Source: Bradyrhizobium roseum
GTDB lineage: Bacteria > Pseudomonadota > Alphaproteobacteria > Rhizobiales > Xanthobacteraceae
Direction: 5' to 3'
Assembly: GCF_030413175.1 (NCBI RefSeq)
Contig: NZ_CP129212.1
Location: 1 to 64,000, forward strand
Length of the DNA: 64,000 nt
The position numbers were made by a program, and so were the translations under genes. The notes below the pieces were generated by a model that searched no databases, had not been told where the DNA came from, and worked only from the letters and a program-made list of their open reading frames with translations. Each line of letters starts with the position of its first letter. The stretch's first letter is position 1. Positions 20,947 to 30,168 of this stretch are shown in pieces.

Positions 20947-21513
20947 TCAGCCTTTCCATGTGGCCCGCACGGTAACCCAGCGCTCGTTGGGCTTGCCGTG
21001 CATGTCGACCTCGCCGTCATGCTTTGCGCCAAGGCGCCGCGCGACGCGCTTGGAGGGTTCGTTGTCGGCATCGATGCAATGGATGATCTCGTCGATCTGG
21101 AAGGTTGCGAATGTCCATGCGATCGACGCCCTCGCCGCTTCCACCGCATAACCCTTGCCGCGACAGGCGCGGTCGATGCCCCAGCCGACCTCGAAGCCCG
21201 GCCATCCCGGCGGGCACCACGGCCCGACGCGGCCGATATAGCGGCGGCTCGATTTCTCCTCGACGGCGAACATGCCGAAGCCGTGCAGCGCCCAATGCCC
21301 TGATATCACCGCAGCGTTGCGCCAGCCGCCGATTTCGGTGGTGATTGCGACGCCGTCGGACGTGATGTAGCGCGCGGTGCCGGGATCGGACAGCATCGCG
21401 GTATTGGCGGCAATGTCGCTCGCGCGCCACGGCCGCAAGATCAGGCGCGCGGTCTCGATGACGGGACCGTCGGCCTTCAGGAGCTTTGCGCCGGGCTTGA
21501 GCGGAGGGATCAT
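20947..21513 (-). CDS. GNAT family N-acetyltransferase (RimJ/RimL-like)
   Basis: A 188-residue acetyltransferase. The RimJ-type opening ETARLILRPWRASDIAANTAML, the central RYIGRVGPWCPPGWPGFEVGWGID and the acetyl-CoA loop GKGYAVEAARASIAWTF place it in the acetyltransferase_3/RimJ group, which acetylates ribosomal proteins, other N-termini or small molecules. The substrate is unknown. It sits 75 bases upstream of the AraC regulator on the same strand. Confidence 0.88.
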   Translation of the reverse strand: MIPPLKPGAKLLKADGPVIETARLILRPWRASDIAANTAMLSDPGTARYITSDGVAITTEIGGWRNAAVISGHWALHGFGMFAVEEKSSRRYIGRVGPWCPPGWPGFEVGWGIDRACRGKGYAVEAARASIAWTFATFQIDEIIHCIDADNEPSKRVARRLGAKHDGEVDMHGKPNERWVTVRATWKG

Positions 21514-21552
21514 CGGCTTCCTGCCATTTTTCTGTTCTCATGTGCTTACCGC

Positions 21553-21637
21553 CGTCATTGCGAGGAGCGCAAGCGACGAAGCAATCCATTTATCGGCACG
21601 TGGCGCGATGGATTGCTTCGCTTCGCTCGCAATGACG
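21553..21637. repeat. palindromic repeat family B
   Basis: An 85-base imperfect palindrome: CGTCATTGCGAGGAGCG and GAAGCAATCC on the left mirror GGATTGCTTCG and CTCGCAATGACG on the right, with a variable centre. It lies between the acetyltransferase and pirin genes, which point away from each other. Elements of this CGTCATTGCGAG type recur in rhizobial intergenic DNA. Confidence 0.8.
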
Positions 21638-21709
21638 CGGAGAGGTCATGGCCCATAGTCCATCCCGCATTTGCTGTTATAATCGCCGCAAACATCAAGG
21701 AGTCCTTTC

Positions 21710-22627
21710 ATGAGCTGGCAGCCATCCAACGATCCCGTGCTCGGCGATCCCAAGACCTGCGACGCACTCGACCTGATCATCGTGCCGCGCACCCGCGATC
21801 TCGGCGACGGCTTTGCCGTGCGCCGCGCACTGCCGCATGGCAAGCGACAGATGGTCGGGCCTTTCATCTTCTTCGATCATTTCGGGCCGGTGCAGTTCAT
21901 GGCCGGCAAGGGCATGGACGTGCGGCCGCATCCGCATATCGGGCTGGCCACCGTCACCTATCTGTTCGACGGCTCGATCATGCACCGTGACAGCGAGGGC
22001 AACATCCAGGAGATCCAGCCCGGCGCGATGAACCTGATGACGGCCGGGCGCGGCATCGCGCATTCCGAACGTACGCCGGACGTGCAACGCCGTGACGGCC
22101 AGAAGATGCTCGGACTACAAAGCTGGATCGCGCTGCCGGCCGGATCGGAAGAGATCGCGCCGTCGTTCCAGCACTATGCCGCCGACGCACTGCCGACCGT
22201 GAAGGAAAACGGGTTCACCGCGCGCATCATCGCAGGCAGCGGCTTTGGCGTGAAATCGCCGGTCAGCATGGTGTCGCCGTGGTTCTACTCGGAAGTGACG
22301 GCGCAGGCCGGCATCAGCGTGCCGCTCGATCCGGATCACGAGGAGCGGGCGATCTACCTGGTCGATGGCGAGGTCGAGATTGCGAATGAACGTCACGAGG
22401 GACCGAGCCTGCTGATCTTCCGCCCCGGCGATCGCATCACGGTGAAGACGATCAAGCCGACGCGCATGATGTTTCTGGGCGGCGACGCGCTGGAGGGCCC
22501 GCGCCACATCTGGTGGAATTTCGTCTCCTCCAGCAAGGAGCGGATCGAGCAGGCCAAACAGGACTGGAAAACCGGCCGTTTTGCCGCCGTTCCGCAGGAA
22601 CATGAGTTCATTCCGCTGCCGGAGTGA
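21710..22627 (+). CDS. pirin family protein
   Basis: A 305-residue two-cupin protein of the pirin/YhhW group, some members of which are quercetin 2,3-dioxygenases or redox-sensing regulators. The N-terminal cupin has PHPHIGLATVTYLFDG (metal-binding His residues) and DSEGNIQEIQPGAMNLMTAGRGIAHSER, both characteristic. The C-terminal cupin is intact. Start ATG 21710 follows CAAGGAGTCC, an excellent Shine-Dalgarno. Function in the cell is unknown. The next gene, purC, is on the same strand after 63 bases. Confidence 0.92.
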   Translation: MSWQPSNDPVLGDPKTCDALDLIIVPRTRDLGDGFAVRRALPHGKRQMVGPFIFFDHFGPVQFMAGKGMDVRPHPHIGLATVTYLFDGSIMHRDSEGNIQEIQPGAMNLMTAGRGIAHSERTPDVQRRDGQKMLGLQSWIALPAGSEEIAPSFQHYAADALPTVKENGFTARIIAGSGFGVKSPVSMVSPWFYSEVTAQAGISVPLDPDHEERAIYLVDGEVEIANERHEGPSLLIFRPGDRITVKTIKPTRMMFLGGDALEGPRHIWWNFVSSSKERIEQAKQDWKTGRFAAVPQEHEFIPLPE

Positions 22628-22690
22628 GCTAATGCTGCGCCTTCTCATTGACGCGCCGGCACCGGCGCGCCGCCTCGAAAGTCTGACCTG

Positions 22691-23605
22691 ATGAACGCGA
22701 TGCTCGCCAGCGACCTGCCCCTGCCGCGGATCGGCCGCGGCAAGGTGCGCGATATCTATGCCGTCGGCGACGACCGCGTGCTGCTGCTCACCACCGACCG
22801 CATCAGTGCGTTCGACGTCGTGATGGCCGAAACCATTCCGATGAAGGGCGCGGTGCTGACCCAGATCAGCGCGTGGTGGTTCCGCCAGCTCGAAGGCGTG
22901 GTGCCGCATCACATGATCAGCGCCGACGCCGACGAGATCATCCGCGAGGTGCCCGCGCTCAGAGATCTTCGCGCCGATATTCTCGGCCGCGCGATGCTGT
23001 GCCGGCGCACCACGGTCTTCCCGGTCGAATGCGTGATCCGCGGCTATATTTCGGGCTCGGCGTGGAAGGAATATGCCGCGTCCGGCACCCTCGCCGGCGA
23101 GCGGCTGAAGGAAGGCCTGGTCGAAAGCGAGAAGCTCGACGCGCCGATCTTCAGCCCGGCCACCAAGGCCGAGACCGGTCACGACGAGAACATCACGATC
23201 GCCCGCGTGCGCGAGATCCTGGGCAGCGACGTCGCCGAGAAACTCGAGAGCATGGCGCGCACGGTGTATAATTTCGGCGAACGCATCGCCCGCCACCAGG
23301 GCATCATTATCGCCGACACCAAGTTCGAGTTCGGCCGCGCGGCGGACGGCCGCATCATCCTGATCGACGAGGTGATGACGCCGGACAGTTCGCGGTTCTG
23401 GGCAGCGGATGTCTACAAGCCCGGCCGGCCGCAGCCCTCCTTCGACAAGCAGCCGCTGCGCGACTATCTCGACGCCGAACGAAAGGCCGGCCGCTGGAAC
23501 GGCGATGCGCCGCCCCCACCATTGCCCGACAGCGTGGTGGACGCGACGAGCAAGCGCTATCTCGAAGCGTACCGCCGGGTGACGGGAAGCGAGTTGAAGG
23601 TCTGA
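22691..23605 (+). CDS. purC: phosphoribosylaminoimidazole-succinocarboxamide synthase
   Basis: SAICAR synthetase joins CAIR and aspartate with ATP in purine biosynthesis. The 304-residue protein is the longer, plant/yeast-like PurC subgroup. Typical stretches are [55 protein letters not shown] and [14 protein letters not shown]. The ATG at 22691 is preceded by a weak Shine-Dalgarno; ATG 22697 is in frame. Its rho-independent terminator is visible just after the stop codon. Many alphaproteobacteria also have a shorter PurC with purS; this one lies apart from purSQL. Confidence 0.95.
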   Translation: MNAMLASDLPLPRIGRGKVRDIYAVGDDRVLLLTTDRISAFDVVMAETIPMKGAVLTQISAWWFRQLEGVVPHHMISADADEIIREVPALRDLRADILGRAMLCRRTTVFPVECVIRGYISGSAWKEYAASGTLAGERLKEGLVESEKLDAPIFSPATKAETGHDENITIARVREILGSDVAEKLESMARTVYNFGERIARHQGIIIADTKFEFGRAADGRIILIDEVMTPDSSRFWAADVYKPGRPQPSFDKQPLRDYLDAERKAGRWNGDAPPPPLPDSVVDATSKRYLEAYRRVTGSELKV

Positions 23606-23614
23606 CTCCGTCGT

Positions 23615-23644
23615 CGCGGAGGCCGCTGTCCTCTCCGCGTTTTT
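23615..23644 (+). terminator. rho-independent terminator of purC
   Basis: CGCGGAG (23615-23621) and CTCCGCG (23633-23639) form a stem followed at once by TTTTT. It starts ten bases after the purC stop codon. Confidence 0.7.
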
Positions 23645-23706
23645 GCCTGCGCGGCTGAAACGCGATGGCTGACACCTTGCAAGACAATTGCCGCCACTGC
23701 GTATGG

Positions 23707-23746
23707 GTCCCGGCCCGCCGTGCGCAATTGCGCACTAGGCCGGGAC
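23707..23746. repeat. hairpin between convergent purC and gabD
   Basis: GTCCCGGCC (23707-23715) pairs with GGCCGGGAC (23738-23746), and inside them GTGCGCAATTGCGCAC is a perfect 16-base palindrome. This nested structure may serve as the gabD 3' terminator or be another intergenic repeat element. Confidence 0.6.
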
Positions 23747-23756
23747 CACGAGAGTG

Positions 23757-25250
23757 CTACACCCCCGCCATCATCACGTATTTTATCTCGACATATTCTT
23801 CCATGCCGTGATGCGAGCCTTCGCGGCCGAGGCCTGACTCCTTGACGCCGCCGAAGGGCGCGACCTCGGTGGTGATCAGTCCGGTGTTGACGCCGACCAT
23901 CCCCGACTCCAGCGCTTCGGCGACGCGCCAGACGCGGCCGAGATCGCGGGAATAGAAATACGACGCGAGGCCGAACGGCGAGTTGTTGCACATCGCGATC
24001 ACCTCCGCCTCGTCCTTGAAGCGGAACACCGGCGCCAAGGGACCGAAGGTTTCTTCATGCGCAACGAGTGCGTCCGGCTTCACGTTCGAAAGCACCGTCG
24101 GCTCGAAGAAGCTGCCGCCGAGCGCATGACGCTTGCCGCCGGTGACGATTTTCGCGCCGCCCTTCACCGCGTCGGCAATGTGCTTCTCGACCTTGTCGAT
24201 CGCTTCCATGTTGATCAGCGGACCCTGCACCACGCCTTCCTCGGTACCGTCGCCGATCTTCATCGCCGCGACCTTCTTGGACAGTTTTTCGACGAACTGG
24301 TCGTAGATCTTGTCCTGGGCATAGAGACGGTTGGCGCAGACGCAGGTCTGGCCCATGTTGCGATACTTCGAGACCATGGCGCCTTCGACCGCCGCGTCAA
24401 TGTCGGCGTCGTCGAACACCACGAACGGCGCATTGCCGCCGAGTTCGAGGCCGAGCTTTTTCACGCCGACGGCGGCCTGCTGATAGAGGATCTTTCCAAC
24501 CTCGGTCGAGCCGGTGAAGCCGACAAAGCGGACGGCCGGATGCTCGCACAGCACCTTGCCGATCGCGGACGAATTGCCGGTAAGGATGTTGAAGACGCCC
24601 TTCGGCACGCCGGCCTTTTCGGCCAGCGCGACCAGCGCCAGCGCGGTCAGCGGCGTTTCATTGGCGGGCTTGAGCACGACGGTGCAGCCCGCGGCGAGCG
24701 CCGGCGAGACTTTGCGGGTGATCATCGAGCACGGGAAGTTCCACGGCGTGATGGCGCCGCAGACGCCGATCGGCTGCTTGATCGCGAGCAGCCGCGCATC
24801 CGGCCGCTGCGTCGGGATGGTCTCGCCATAGACGCGGCGGGCTTCCTCGGCGAAAAATTCGACGTAGGCGCCGCCGATATCGACCTCGCCGAGCGCTTCA
24901 GTGAGCGGCTTGCCCTGCTCGGAGGTCAGGATCAGCGCGAGATCCTCGCGGTTGGCGATGATCAGGTCGAACCATTTGCGCAAAATGTTGGAACGCTGTT
25001 TGGCGGTGAGCTTGGCCCAGGCCGGGAACGCGCGCTCGGCGGCTTCGACCGCTTGGGTTGCTTCCGCGGTGCCAAGCGCCGGCACCTTGGCCAGTTCCAC
25101 GCCGTTGACTGGGTTGGTGACGGGGCGCGACGGCGCGCCGACCCAGGCGCCATCGATGTAGCAGCGGTCGCGCAGCAGCGAGGGATCCTTCAGGCGGTCG
25201 TGCAGCGAAGGGGTGGAGGCTGAAGCGCGAGCGGCGACGGGCGGGTTCAT
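23757..25250 (-). CDS. gabD: NAD(P)-dependent succinate-semialdehyde dehydrogenase
   Basis: An aldehyde dehydrogenase of 497 residues, closest in style to GabD, which oxidises succinate semialdehyde to succinate in GABA breakdown. Seen: the substrate/cofactor region GVCGAITPWNFPCSMITRK, the glutamate motif KLGLELGGNAPFVVFDDADI, the nucleophile in GQTCVCANRLY, and the ending GREGSHHGMEEYVEIKYVMM, which is typical of GabD. ATG 25250 follows GAGGAGTACGCC, a strong Shine-Dalgarno, so the 49-codon in-frame extension (to 25397) is discounted. No gabT is adjacent; glutarate semialdehyde or related substrates remain possible. Confidence 0.9.
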   Translation of the reverse strand: MNPPVAARASASTPSLHDRLKDPSLLRDRCYIDGAWVGAPSRPVTNPVNGVELAKVPALGTAEATQAVEAAERAFPAWAKLTAKQRSNILRKWFDLIIANREDLALILTSEQGKPLTEALGEVDIGGAYVEFFAEEARRVYGETIPTQRPDARLLAIKQPIGVCGAITPWNFPCSMITRKVSPALAAGCTVVLKPANETPLTALALVALAEKAGVPKGVFNILTGNSSAIGKVLCEHPAVRFVGFTGSTEVGKILYQQAAVGVKKLGLELGGNAPFVVFDDADIDAAVEGAMVSKYRNMGQTCVCANRLYAQDKIYDQFVEKLSKKVAAMKIGDGTEEGVVQGPLINMEAIDKVEKHIADAVKGGAKIVTGGKRHALGGSFFEPTVLSNVKPDALVAHEETFGPLAPVFRFKDEAEVIAMCNNSPFGLASYFYSRDLGRVWRVAEALESGMVGVNTGLITTEVAPFGGVKESGLGREGSHHGMEEYVEIKYVMMAGV

Positions 25251-25360
25251 GGCGTACTCCTCGGACTTTCTGGGATGTTGGTCCGAGTATAGGCCGGTTG
25301 CGCCGACAATGCACCGGCGGCAGACGCGGGTCTGCTTCAAGCTATGTTGAGGGGCGAGGC

Positions 25361-25472
25361 CGTCATTCCGGGGCGCGAAGCGAACCCGGAACCCCATCTT
25401 TCAACAACTGCTGTCGTGATCGTGGATGCTTGGATTCCGGGTTCGCGCCAAGGGGCGCGCCCCGGAATGACG
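25361..25472. repeat. palindromic repeat family C, copy 1
   Basis: A 112-base imperfect palindrome starting CGTCATTCCGGGGCGCG and ending CGCGCCCCGGAATGACG, with inner arms AACCCGGAA and TTCCGGGTT. It lies upstream of gabD, between it and the small hypothetical gene. A second copy is at 45590-45690. Confidence 0.8.
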
Positions 25473-25486
25473 AAGGAACCAATCAA

Positions 25487-25807
25487 TCAGGCCGCGCCGC
25501 TCATATAGGTCTCGCGGCGGCCGATCATGCCTTCGGCGGCGGCCTTGGCGTCGGCTTTTGAGGAGGTGGCGCAGGTGCGGTATTCGAGGTCGGGCGACTT
25601 GGCCGGGTCGCGGCGACCGAACCAGGATTTGGAGCCGACCGACAGCTGCGCCAGCGCCTGGGCGACGTTGTCGACGGCCTCGAAGCAGTACAGCGCGCCG
25701 GTTCCGGCGATACGGACTTCATAAATCCCGGGTGTAATCGGCGCCTCGATGTTTTCGCCACGGCCAGGGCGGGGATATCGCTTCCATTCACTCCAGGTCG
25801 AAATCAT
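25487..25807 (-). CDS. conserved hypothetical protein
   Basis: A 106-residue soluble protein that I do not recognise. It begins MISTWSEWKRYPRPGRGENI, has a possible small beta-fold GIYEVRIAGTGALYCFEAV, and ends with an Ala-rich helix. There is no signal peptide or membrane segment. Codon use resembles the neighbours and GGCGAGG lies upstream of the start, so it is likely real. The gene stands between gabD and a serine hydrolase without an obvious partner. Confidence 0.6.
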   Translation of the reverse strand: MISTWSEWKRYPRPGRGENIEAPITPGIYEVRIAGTGALYCFEAVDNVAQALAQLSVGSKSWFGRRDPAKSPDLEYRTCATSSKADAKAAAEGMIGRRETYMSGAA

Positions 25808-26151
25808 TGCGTGAGCCTCGCCACGTTGGAAATACGGCTATTTCTGGTTAAGGGGTCCAGCCAACGCGCAACGTTTCTGCTGGGATTAGAACGCTTTACT
25901 GAAAAAATTCGGTCTCGGGAATCATGGCGAAATCACGATATCGTGGATGGTTAAGCCGGTCACGGGTTGCGCCGGGATCCGCTGCCAATTGTATGGGGGT
26001 GTTGCAGTTTTGTGCCGCCGCCCGACCGCGCCGCTCCGCCTTGCCCATCGCGAGCGCGCGACATTGCGCCACCTGCGGCTGCCGCTTGCCGGATCGCAGA
26101 AGCGGGAGGAAGATCGCGCCACTCCATAAAAATCAAAACGGGAGGTGACCC
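25808..26151. other. divergent intergenic region with a 12-base palindrome
   Basis: About 340 bases between a leftward hypothetical gene and a rightward serine hydrolase gene. The only structure noticed is a perfect palindrome CACGATATCGTG at 25934-25945, a possible operator. A Shine-Dalgarno GGGAGGTG precedes the next gene. Short reading frames in this stretch lack ribosome sites and family features. Confidence 0.4.
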
Positions 26152-27345
26152 ATGCAGAGCAAGGCCCAGATCGATCAGAGTCTACGTACGAGATGCGAGG
26201 CGAAGGATATTCCGGGCGTGGTCGCGATGGCGGCGACCGGAAGCGAAGTGATTTACGAGGGCGCGTTCGGCAAGCGCGATCTCGGCAAGGACGATCCGAT
26301 GACCACCGACAGCGTGTTCTGGATCGCCTCGATGACCAAGGCGATCACCTGCGCCGCCGGCATGCAACTGGTCGAGCAGGGCAAGCTCGCGCTGGACGAG
26401 CCGATCGGCAAGCTGCTGCCCGATCTCGCGTCACCGCAGGTGCTGGAGGGTTTTGACGCCAGCGGCGAGCCGAAACTGCGGCCGGCGAAAAAGCCGATCA
26501 CGCTGCGTCATCTGATGACGCACACCGCGGGCTTTGCCTACGACATGTGGAACGGCGACATCGGCAAATATCTGGAGAAGACCGGCACCCCCGGCATCAT
26601 CTCCTGCCAGAACGCCGCGCTGAAGACGCCGATCATGACCGATCCCGGCACGCGCTGGGAATACGGCACCAATATCGACTTCGTCGGCAAGGCGGTGGAG
26701 GCGGCGAGCGGCAAGAAGCTCGATGCGTATCTGCGCGACAACCTGTTCACGCCGCTCGGCATGAACGACACAGGATTCAAGATCACGGATTCGATGCGAC
26801 AGCGGCTGGTCGGCATGCATGCGCGTGGGCCGGACGGCGCGCTGACGCCGATGCCCTTCGAGCTGGAACAGGCGCCGGAGTTTCACATGGGTGGCGGCGG
26901 CCTCTACGGCACGGCGGCGGACTACATCAAGTTCACCCAGATGATCCTCAACAAGGGCCGCGGCAACGGCAACCAGGTGCTGAAGCCGGAAACAATCGCG
27001 CTGATGGGCCAGAACAGCATCGGCGATCTCACCATGGGCAAGATGCCCACGATGCTGCCGGCCTACACCAACGATGTCGATCTCTATCCTGATATCGTCA
27101 AGAAATGGGGCTTGTCCTTCATGATCAACACCGCCAAGACGCCGGAAGGCCGCAGCGCCGGCAGCCTCGCCTGGGCCGGCCTCGCCAACACCTATTTCTG
27201 GATCGACCCCGCGCGCAACGTCAGCGGCGTCATCCTGATGCAGCTGTTGCCGTTCGCGGATGGCAAGGCGCTGGAGACGTTTGCGGGATTCGAGCGCGGG
27301 GTCTATGCCGGGCTCGATGCGGGCAGCGGGCAACGCGCGGCGTGA
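26152..27345 (+). CDS. serine hydrolase, class C beta-lactamase-like (EstB type)
   Basis: A 397-residue serine hydrolase without a signal peptide, so probably cytoplasmic. The SxxK motif is in FWIASMTKAITCAAGMQLV and the family phrase LRHLMTHTAGFAYDMWN is present, followed by RWEYGTNIDFVGKAVEAASG, which supplies the YxN-type Tyr (YGTN). The C-terminal GSLAWAGLANTYFWIDP replaces the KTG box with a W-x-G-type sequence, as in EstB-like esterases. This favours esterase/lactonase activity over beta-lactam resistance. GGGAGGTGACCC precedes the ATG. It differs clearly from the exported hydrolase at 18.2-19.7 kb. Confidence 0.87.
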   Translation: MQSKAQIDQSLRTRCEAKDIPGVVAMAATGSEVIYEGAFGKRDLGKDDPMTTDSVFWIASMTKAITCAAGMQLVEQGKLALDEPIGKLLPDLASPQVLEGFDASGEPKLRPAKKPITLRHLMTHTAGFAYDMWNGDIGKYLEKTGTPGIISCQNAALKTPIMTDPGTRWEYGTNIDFVGKAVEAASGKKLDAYLRDNLFTPLGMNDTGFKITDSMRQRLVGMHARGPDGALTPMPFELEQAPEFHMGGGGLYGTAADYIKFTQMILNKGRGNGNQVLKPETIALMGQNSIGDLTMGKMPTMLPAYTNDVDLYPDIVKKWGLSFMINTAKTPEGRSAGSLAWAGLANTYFWIDPARNVSGVILMQLLPFADGKALETFAGFERGVYAGLDAGSGQRAA

Positions 27346-27400
27346 AGCACAGCGAGGGCGGCGCGTGTCGCGTGTGGCGCCGCCCTCGCCCCACCCACAC

Positions 27401-27432
27401 CTGTCATCCTCCGCGCAGGCGGGGGACGACAG
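27401..27432. repeat. short hairpin repeat
   Basis: CTGTCATCCTCC-GCGCAGGC-GGGGGACGACAG forms an imperfect stem between the convergent ends of the serine hydrolase and adenosine kinase genes. It could terminate either transcript and looks like a half copy of a TGTCATCCTC-type intergenic element. Confidence 0.55.
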
Positions 27433-27460
27433 CTGGGTATGACGGCGATAAAAATCGCCC

Positions 27461-28462
27461 CTACACCGCCAACCCGTTCTGCCCTGCCAGTTCCTTCAGC
27501 GACACCTGCGGCCGCGCGCCGATATGCTGGATCACTTCCGCCGCCGCGAGTGCGCCGAGTCGGCCGCACATCTCATGGCTGGCATCGCGCACGAGTCCGA
27601 ACAGGAAGCCGGCGGCAAAGAGATCGCCGGCGCCTGTCGTGTCGACCAGCTTTTCAATCGGGAACGCCGGCGCCGACACCACGCCATCCTTCGCCGCGAC
27701 AACACAGCCCTTTTCGCTGCGGGTGACGACGCCCAACTTCGTATCCGCGCGCAACTGCTTCAGCGCACCGTCGAAATCCGAGGTCTGGTACAGCGAATGC
27801 AGCTCAGCCTCGTTGGCGAACACGAGGTCCACCGTGCCCTTGCGCATCAGGTCGAGAAACTCGTCCCTATAACGATCCACGCAGAACGAATCCGACAGCG
27901 TCAGCGCGACCTGGCGGCCGGCCTTGTGCGCGATGGTGGCGGCCTTGACGAAGGCTTGCTTGGCGTTCGCGGGATCCCACAGATAGCCTTCGAGATAGAC
28001 GATGCGGGCGGCGGCGATCTGGGCTTCGTCGATATCGGCGGGCGACAGATCCTGCGCGGCGCCGAGATAGGTGTTCATGGTGCGCTCGCCGTCCGGCGTC
28101 ACGAGGATGTAGGAGCAGCCGGTGGCGGGGCCGGCTTCCGCCGCCCTGGTCTCGAAGGCGACGCCGGCGGCGCGGATGTCGTGGGTATAGAGCGTGCCGA
28201 TCTGGTCGGACTTCACCTTGCCGATGAAGGCGGCGCGCGCGCCGAAGCCGGCGAGGCCGACGATGGTGTTGGCACCGGAGCCGCCGCTCATTTCGGTCGC
28301 CGGGCCCATATCCCTGTAGATGGCGGCGGCGCGGGCCTCGTCGATCAGCGCCATGCCGCCCTTGGTCATGCCGTGGTCGGCCAGGAATTTCTCGTCGGTC
28401 TGCACCAGCACGTCGAAGATCGCGTTGCCGATCCCGAGAACGTCGTATTTTGCATCGGTCAT
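27461..28462 (-). CDS. adenosine kinase (PfkB family)
   Basis: A 333-residue sugar-kinase-fold enzyme. The PfkB signature 1 region is seen in MSGGSGANTIVGLAGFG and signature 2 in VDTTGAGDLFAAGFLFGLV, with the catalytic Asp. Overall sequence matches the alphaproteobacterial adenosine kinase group (YDVLGIGNAIFDVLVQ at the N-terminus), which phosphorylates adenosine to AMP in purine salvage; other ribokinase-like substrates are possible. It is divergent from murJ with about 90 bases between the starts. Confidence 0.88.
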   Translation of the reverse strand: MTDAKYDVLGIGNAIFDVLVQTDEKFLADHGMTKGGMALIDEARAAAIYRDMGPATEMSGGSGANTIVGLAGFGARAAFIGKVKSDQIGTLYTHDIRAAGVAFETRAAEAGPATGCSYILVTPDGERTMNTYLGAAQDLSPADIDEAQIAAARIVYLEGYLWDPANAKQAFVKAATIAHKAGRQVALTLSDSFCVDRYRDEFLDLMRKGTVDLVFANEAELHSLYQTSDFDGALKQLRADTKLGVVTRSEKGCVVAAKDGVVSAPAFPIEKLVDTTGAGDLFAAGFLFGLVRDASHEMCGRLGALAAAEVIQHIGARPQVSLKELAGQNGLAV

Positions 28463-28554
28463 GTGAGGCGTCCTGTTTACGGCGTTGCGCGAAAGGCAGC
28501 GGCCTACCAGATCGGCCCCGCGCCAGCAAGGGAAGCGGCTGCTATAGAGTGCGG

Positions 28555-30099
28555 ATGATCCGCGCTTTCCTCACCGTCTCGACCGGCACGCTGGCCTCGC
28601 GCCTGCTCGGCTTCGTGCGCGATTCGGCGCTGGCCGCGCTGCTCGGCGCGGGGCCGGTGGCGGATGCGTTCCTGGCGGCGTTTCAGCTGGTCAATGTCGT
28701 CAGACGGCTGTTGACCGAAGGCGGGCTGAACGCCGCGCTGGTGCCGGCGTGGCTGCGCGTGCGCGAGAGCGAGGGGCCCACGGCCGCCGCGGCGTTCGCG
28801 GGGCGCGTGCTCGGCACCATCACGCTGGCGCTGATCGCAGCCACGGCGCTGCTCGCGCTGCTGATGCCGCTGGTGATCGCGGCAATCGCGCCGGGGTTTG
28901 CCGGGCGTGAGACGCTGCAGCTCGCCACCGACAATGCGCGGCTGATGCTGCCCTACCTCGCCTTCGCCGGGCCGGTGACCGTGATGATGGCGCTGCTGAA
29001 CGCGCAGGGGCGATTTGCGCTGACGGCGTTTTCGCCGCTGCTGTTCAACATCGCGCTGATCGCGGTGATGGCTGTGCTGATGCTGTTTCCGCAAAGCGCC
29101 GCCCGCGCCGCGCAGATCGTCGCCGCTACCGTCGGCATTGCCGGGCTGCTGCAGCTCTCCATTCTGGTTCTGCGCCGTGGCGAACGCATCGCAACTCCAT
29201 TGCGAATTTCGTTCGACAGGGAAATCCGCGGCTTTCTCGCCAGGGCCGCGCCCGGCATGATGGCGTCGAGCGCGCCGCAATTGCTGATGGTCGCCGGCGC
29301 GATCATCGCTTCATCCTCACCGTCGGCGGTGTCGTGGCTCTATTTCGCAGGCCGGCTGGTCGAGCTGCCGCTCGGCATCGTCGGCGTCGCGATGGGCACG
29401 GTGCTGATTCCGGAGCTGACGCGCGCGGTGCGCGGTGAGGATCGCGCGGCCATCGCGCATGCGGAATCCCGCGGGCTGGAGCTTGCGGTGGGACTGGCGT
29501 TGCCGGCGACGCTCGGGCTGATCGTGCTGGCTGAACCGATCGTGCGGCTGCTGTTCGAGCACGGCGCCTTCACCGCCGACGACGCAAAAGCCACCGCGCG
29601 CGCGCTGATGTGGCTGGCGGTGGCGCTGCCGGCGCATGTGCTGGTGAAGGCGCTGTCGCCGGCATTTTTTGCGCGCGAGGATACGATGACGCCGCTGCTG
29701 TCCGCACTGAAGGGCGTGGTGCTGGCGGTGGCTTTGGCCTTCCTGCTGAGCCGCTGGTATGGCGCCGACGGTATCGCTGCCGCGATCGCGCTCGGCGCGT
29801 GGAGCATGGCGTTCAGCCTGATCCGCCGCGGTGCGGCGACCTTCGGCTTCTCGATCGATGCGGCAGCGAAGCGGCGGCTGCCGCGCATCGCGCTTTCGGC
29901 GCTGGCGATGGGCGCGCTGCTGTGGTTCTGCGCGCGGTCACTGCCGGCCGCCGCCTCGGGCGCACACGGGTTGCTGCAGGCCATTCTGCTGCTGGCGGCG
30001 ATCGCGGCGGCAATGGCGGCTTACGGCCTGCTTTTGCAGGTTTTCGGCGTTGTCGGCTGGCGCGCGACGGTTAACGCGATCAGGCAGACAAAGCGCTAG
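28555..30099 (+). CDS. murJ: lipid II flippase MurJ
   Basis: MurJ (MviN) flips the peptidoglycan precursor lipid II across the inner membrane. From ATG 28555 the protein has 514 residues and about fourteen membrane helices. The N-terminus MIRAFLTVSTGTLASRLLGFVRDS, the adjacent GPVADAFLAAFQLVNVVRRLLTEGGLNAALVP and the second-half PLGIVGVAMGTVLIPELTR are characteristic. An in-frame upstream ATG at 28450 would add a non-hydrophobic stretch and is rejected. trpS follows on the same strand after about 70 bases, an arrangement I recall as common in this order. Confidence 0.95.
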   Translation: MIRAFLTVSTGTLASRLLGFVRDSALAALLGAGPVADAFLAAFQLVNVVRRLLTEGGLNAALVPAWLRVRESEGPTAAAAFAGRVLGTITLALIAATALLALLMPLVIAAIAPGFAGRETLQLATDNARLMLPYLAFAGPVTVMMALLNAQGRFALTAFSPLLFNIALIAVMAVLMLFPQSAARAAQIVAATVGIAGLLQLSILVLRRGERIATPLRISFDREIRGFLARAAPGMMASSAPQLLMVAGAIIASSSPSAVSWLYFAGRLVELPLGIVGVAMGTVLIPELTRAVRGEDRAAIAHAESRGLELAVGLALPATLGLIVLAEPIVRLLFEHGAFTADDAKATARALMWLAVALPAHVLVKALSPAFFAREDTMTPLLSALKGVVLAVALAFLLSRWYGADGIAAAIALGAWSMAFSLIRRGAATFGFSIDAAAKRRLPRIALSALAMGALLWFCARSLPAAASGAHGLLQAILLLAAIAAAMAAYGLLLQVFGVVGWRATVNAIRQTKR

Positions 30100-30168
30100 C
30101 GCGCTTGCACTGGGTGCCCCTGCGTGGCAAACGACAGCGCGAAACAGGCATCTTCTGGGAAGCTGACC

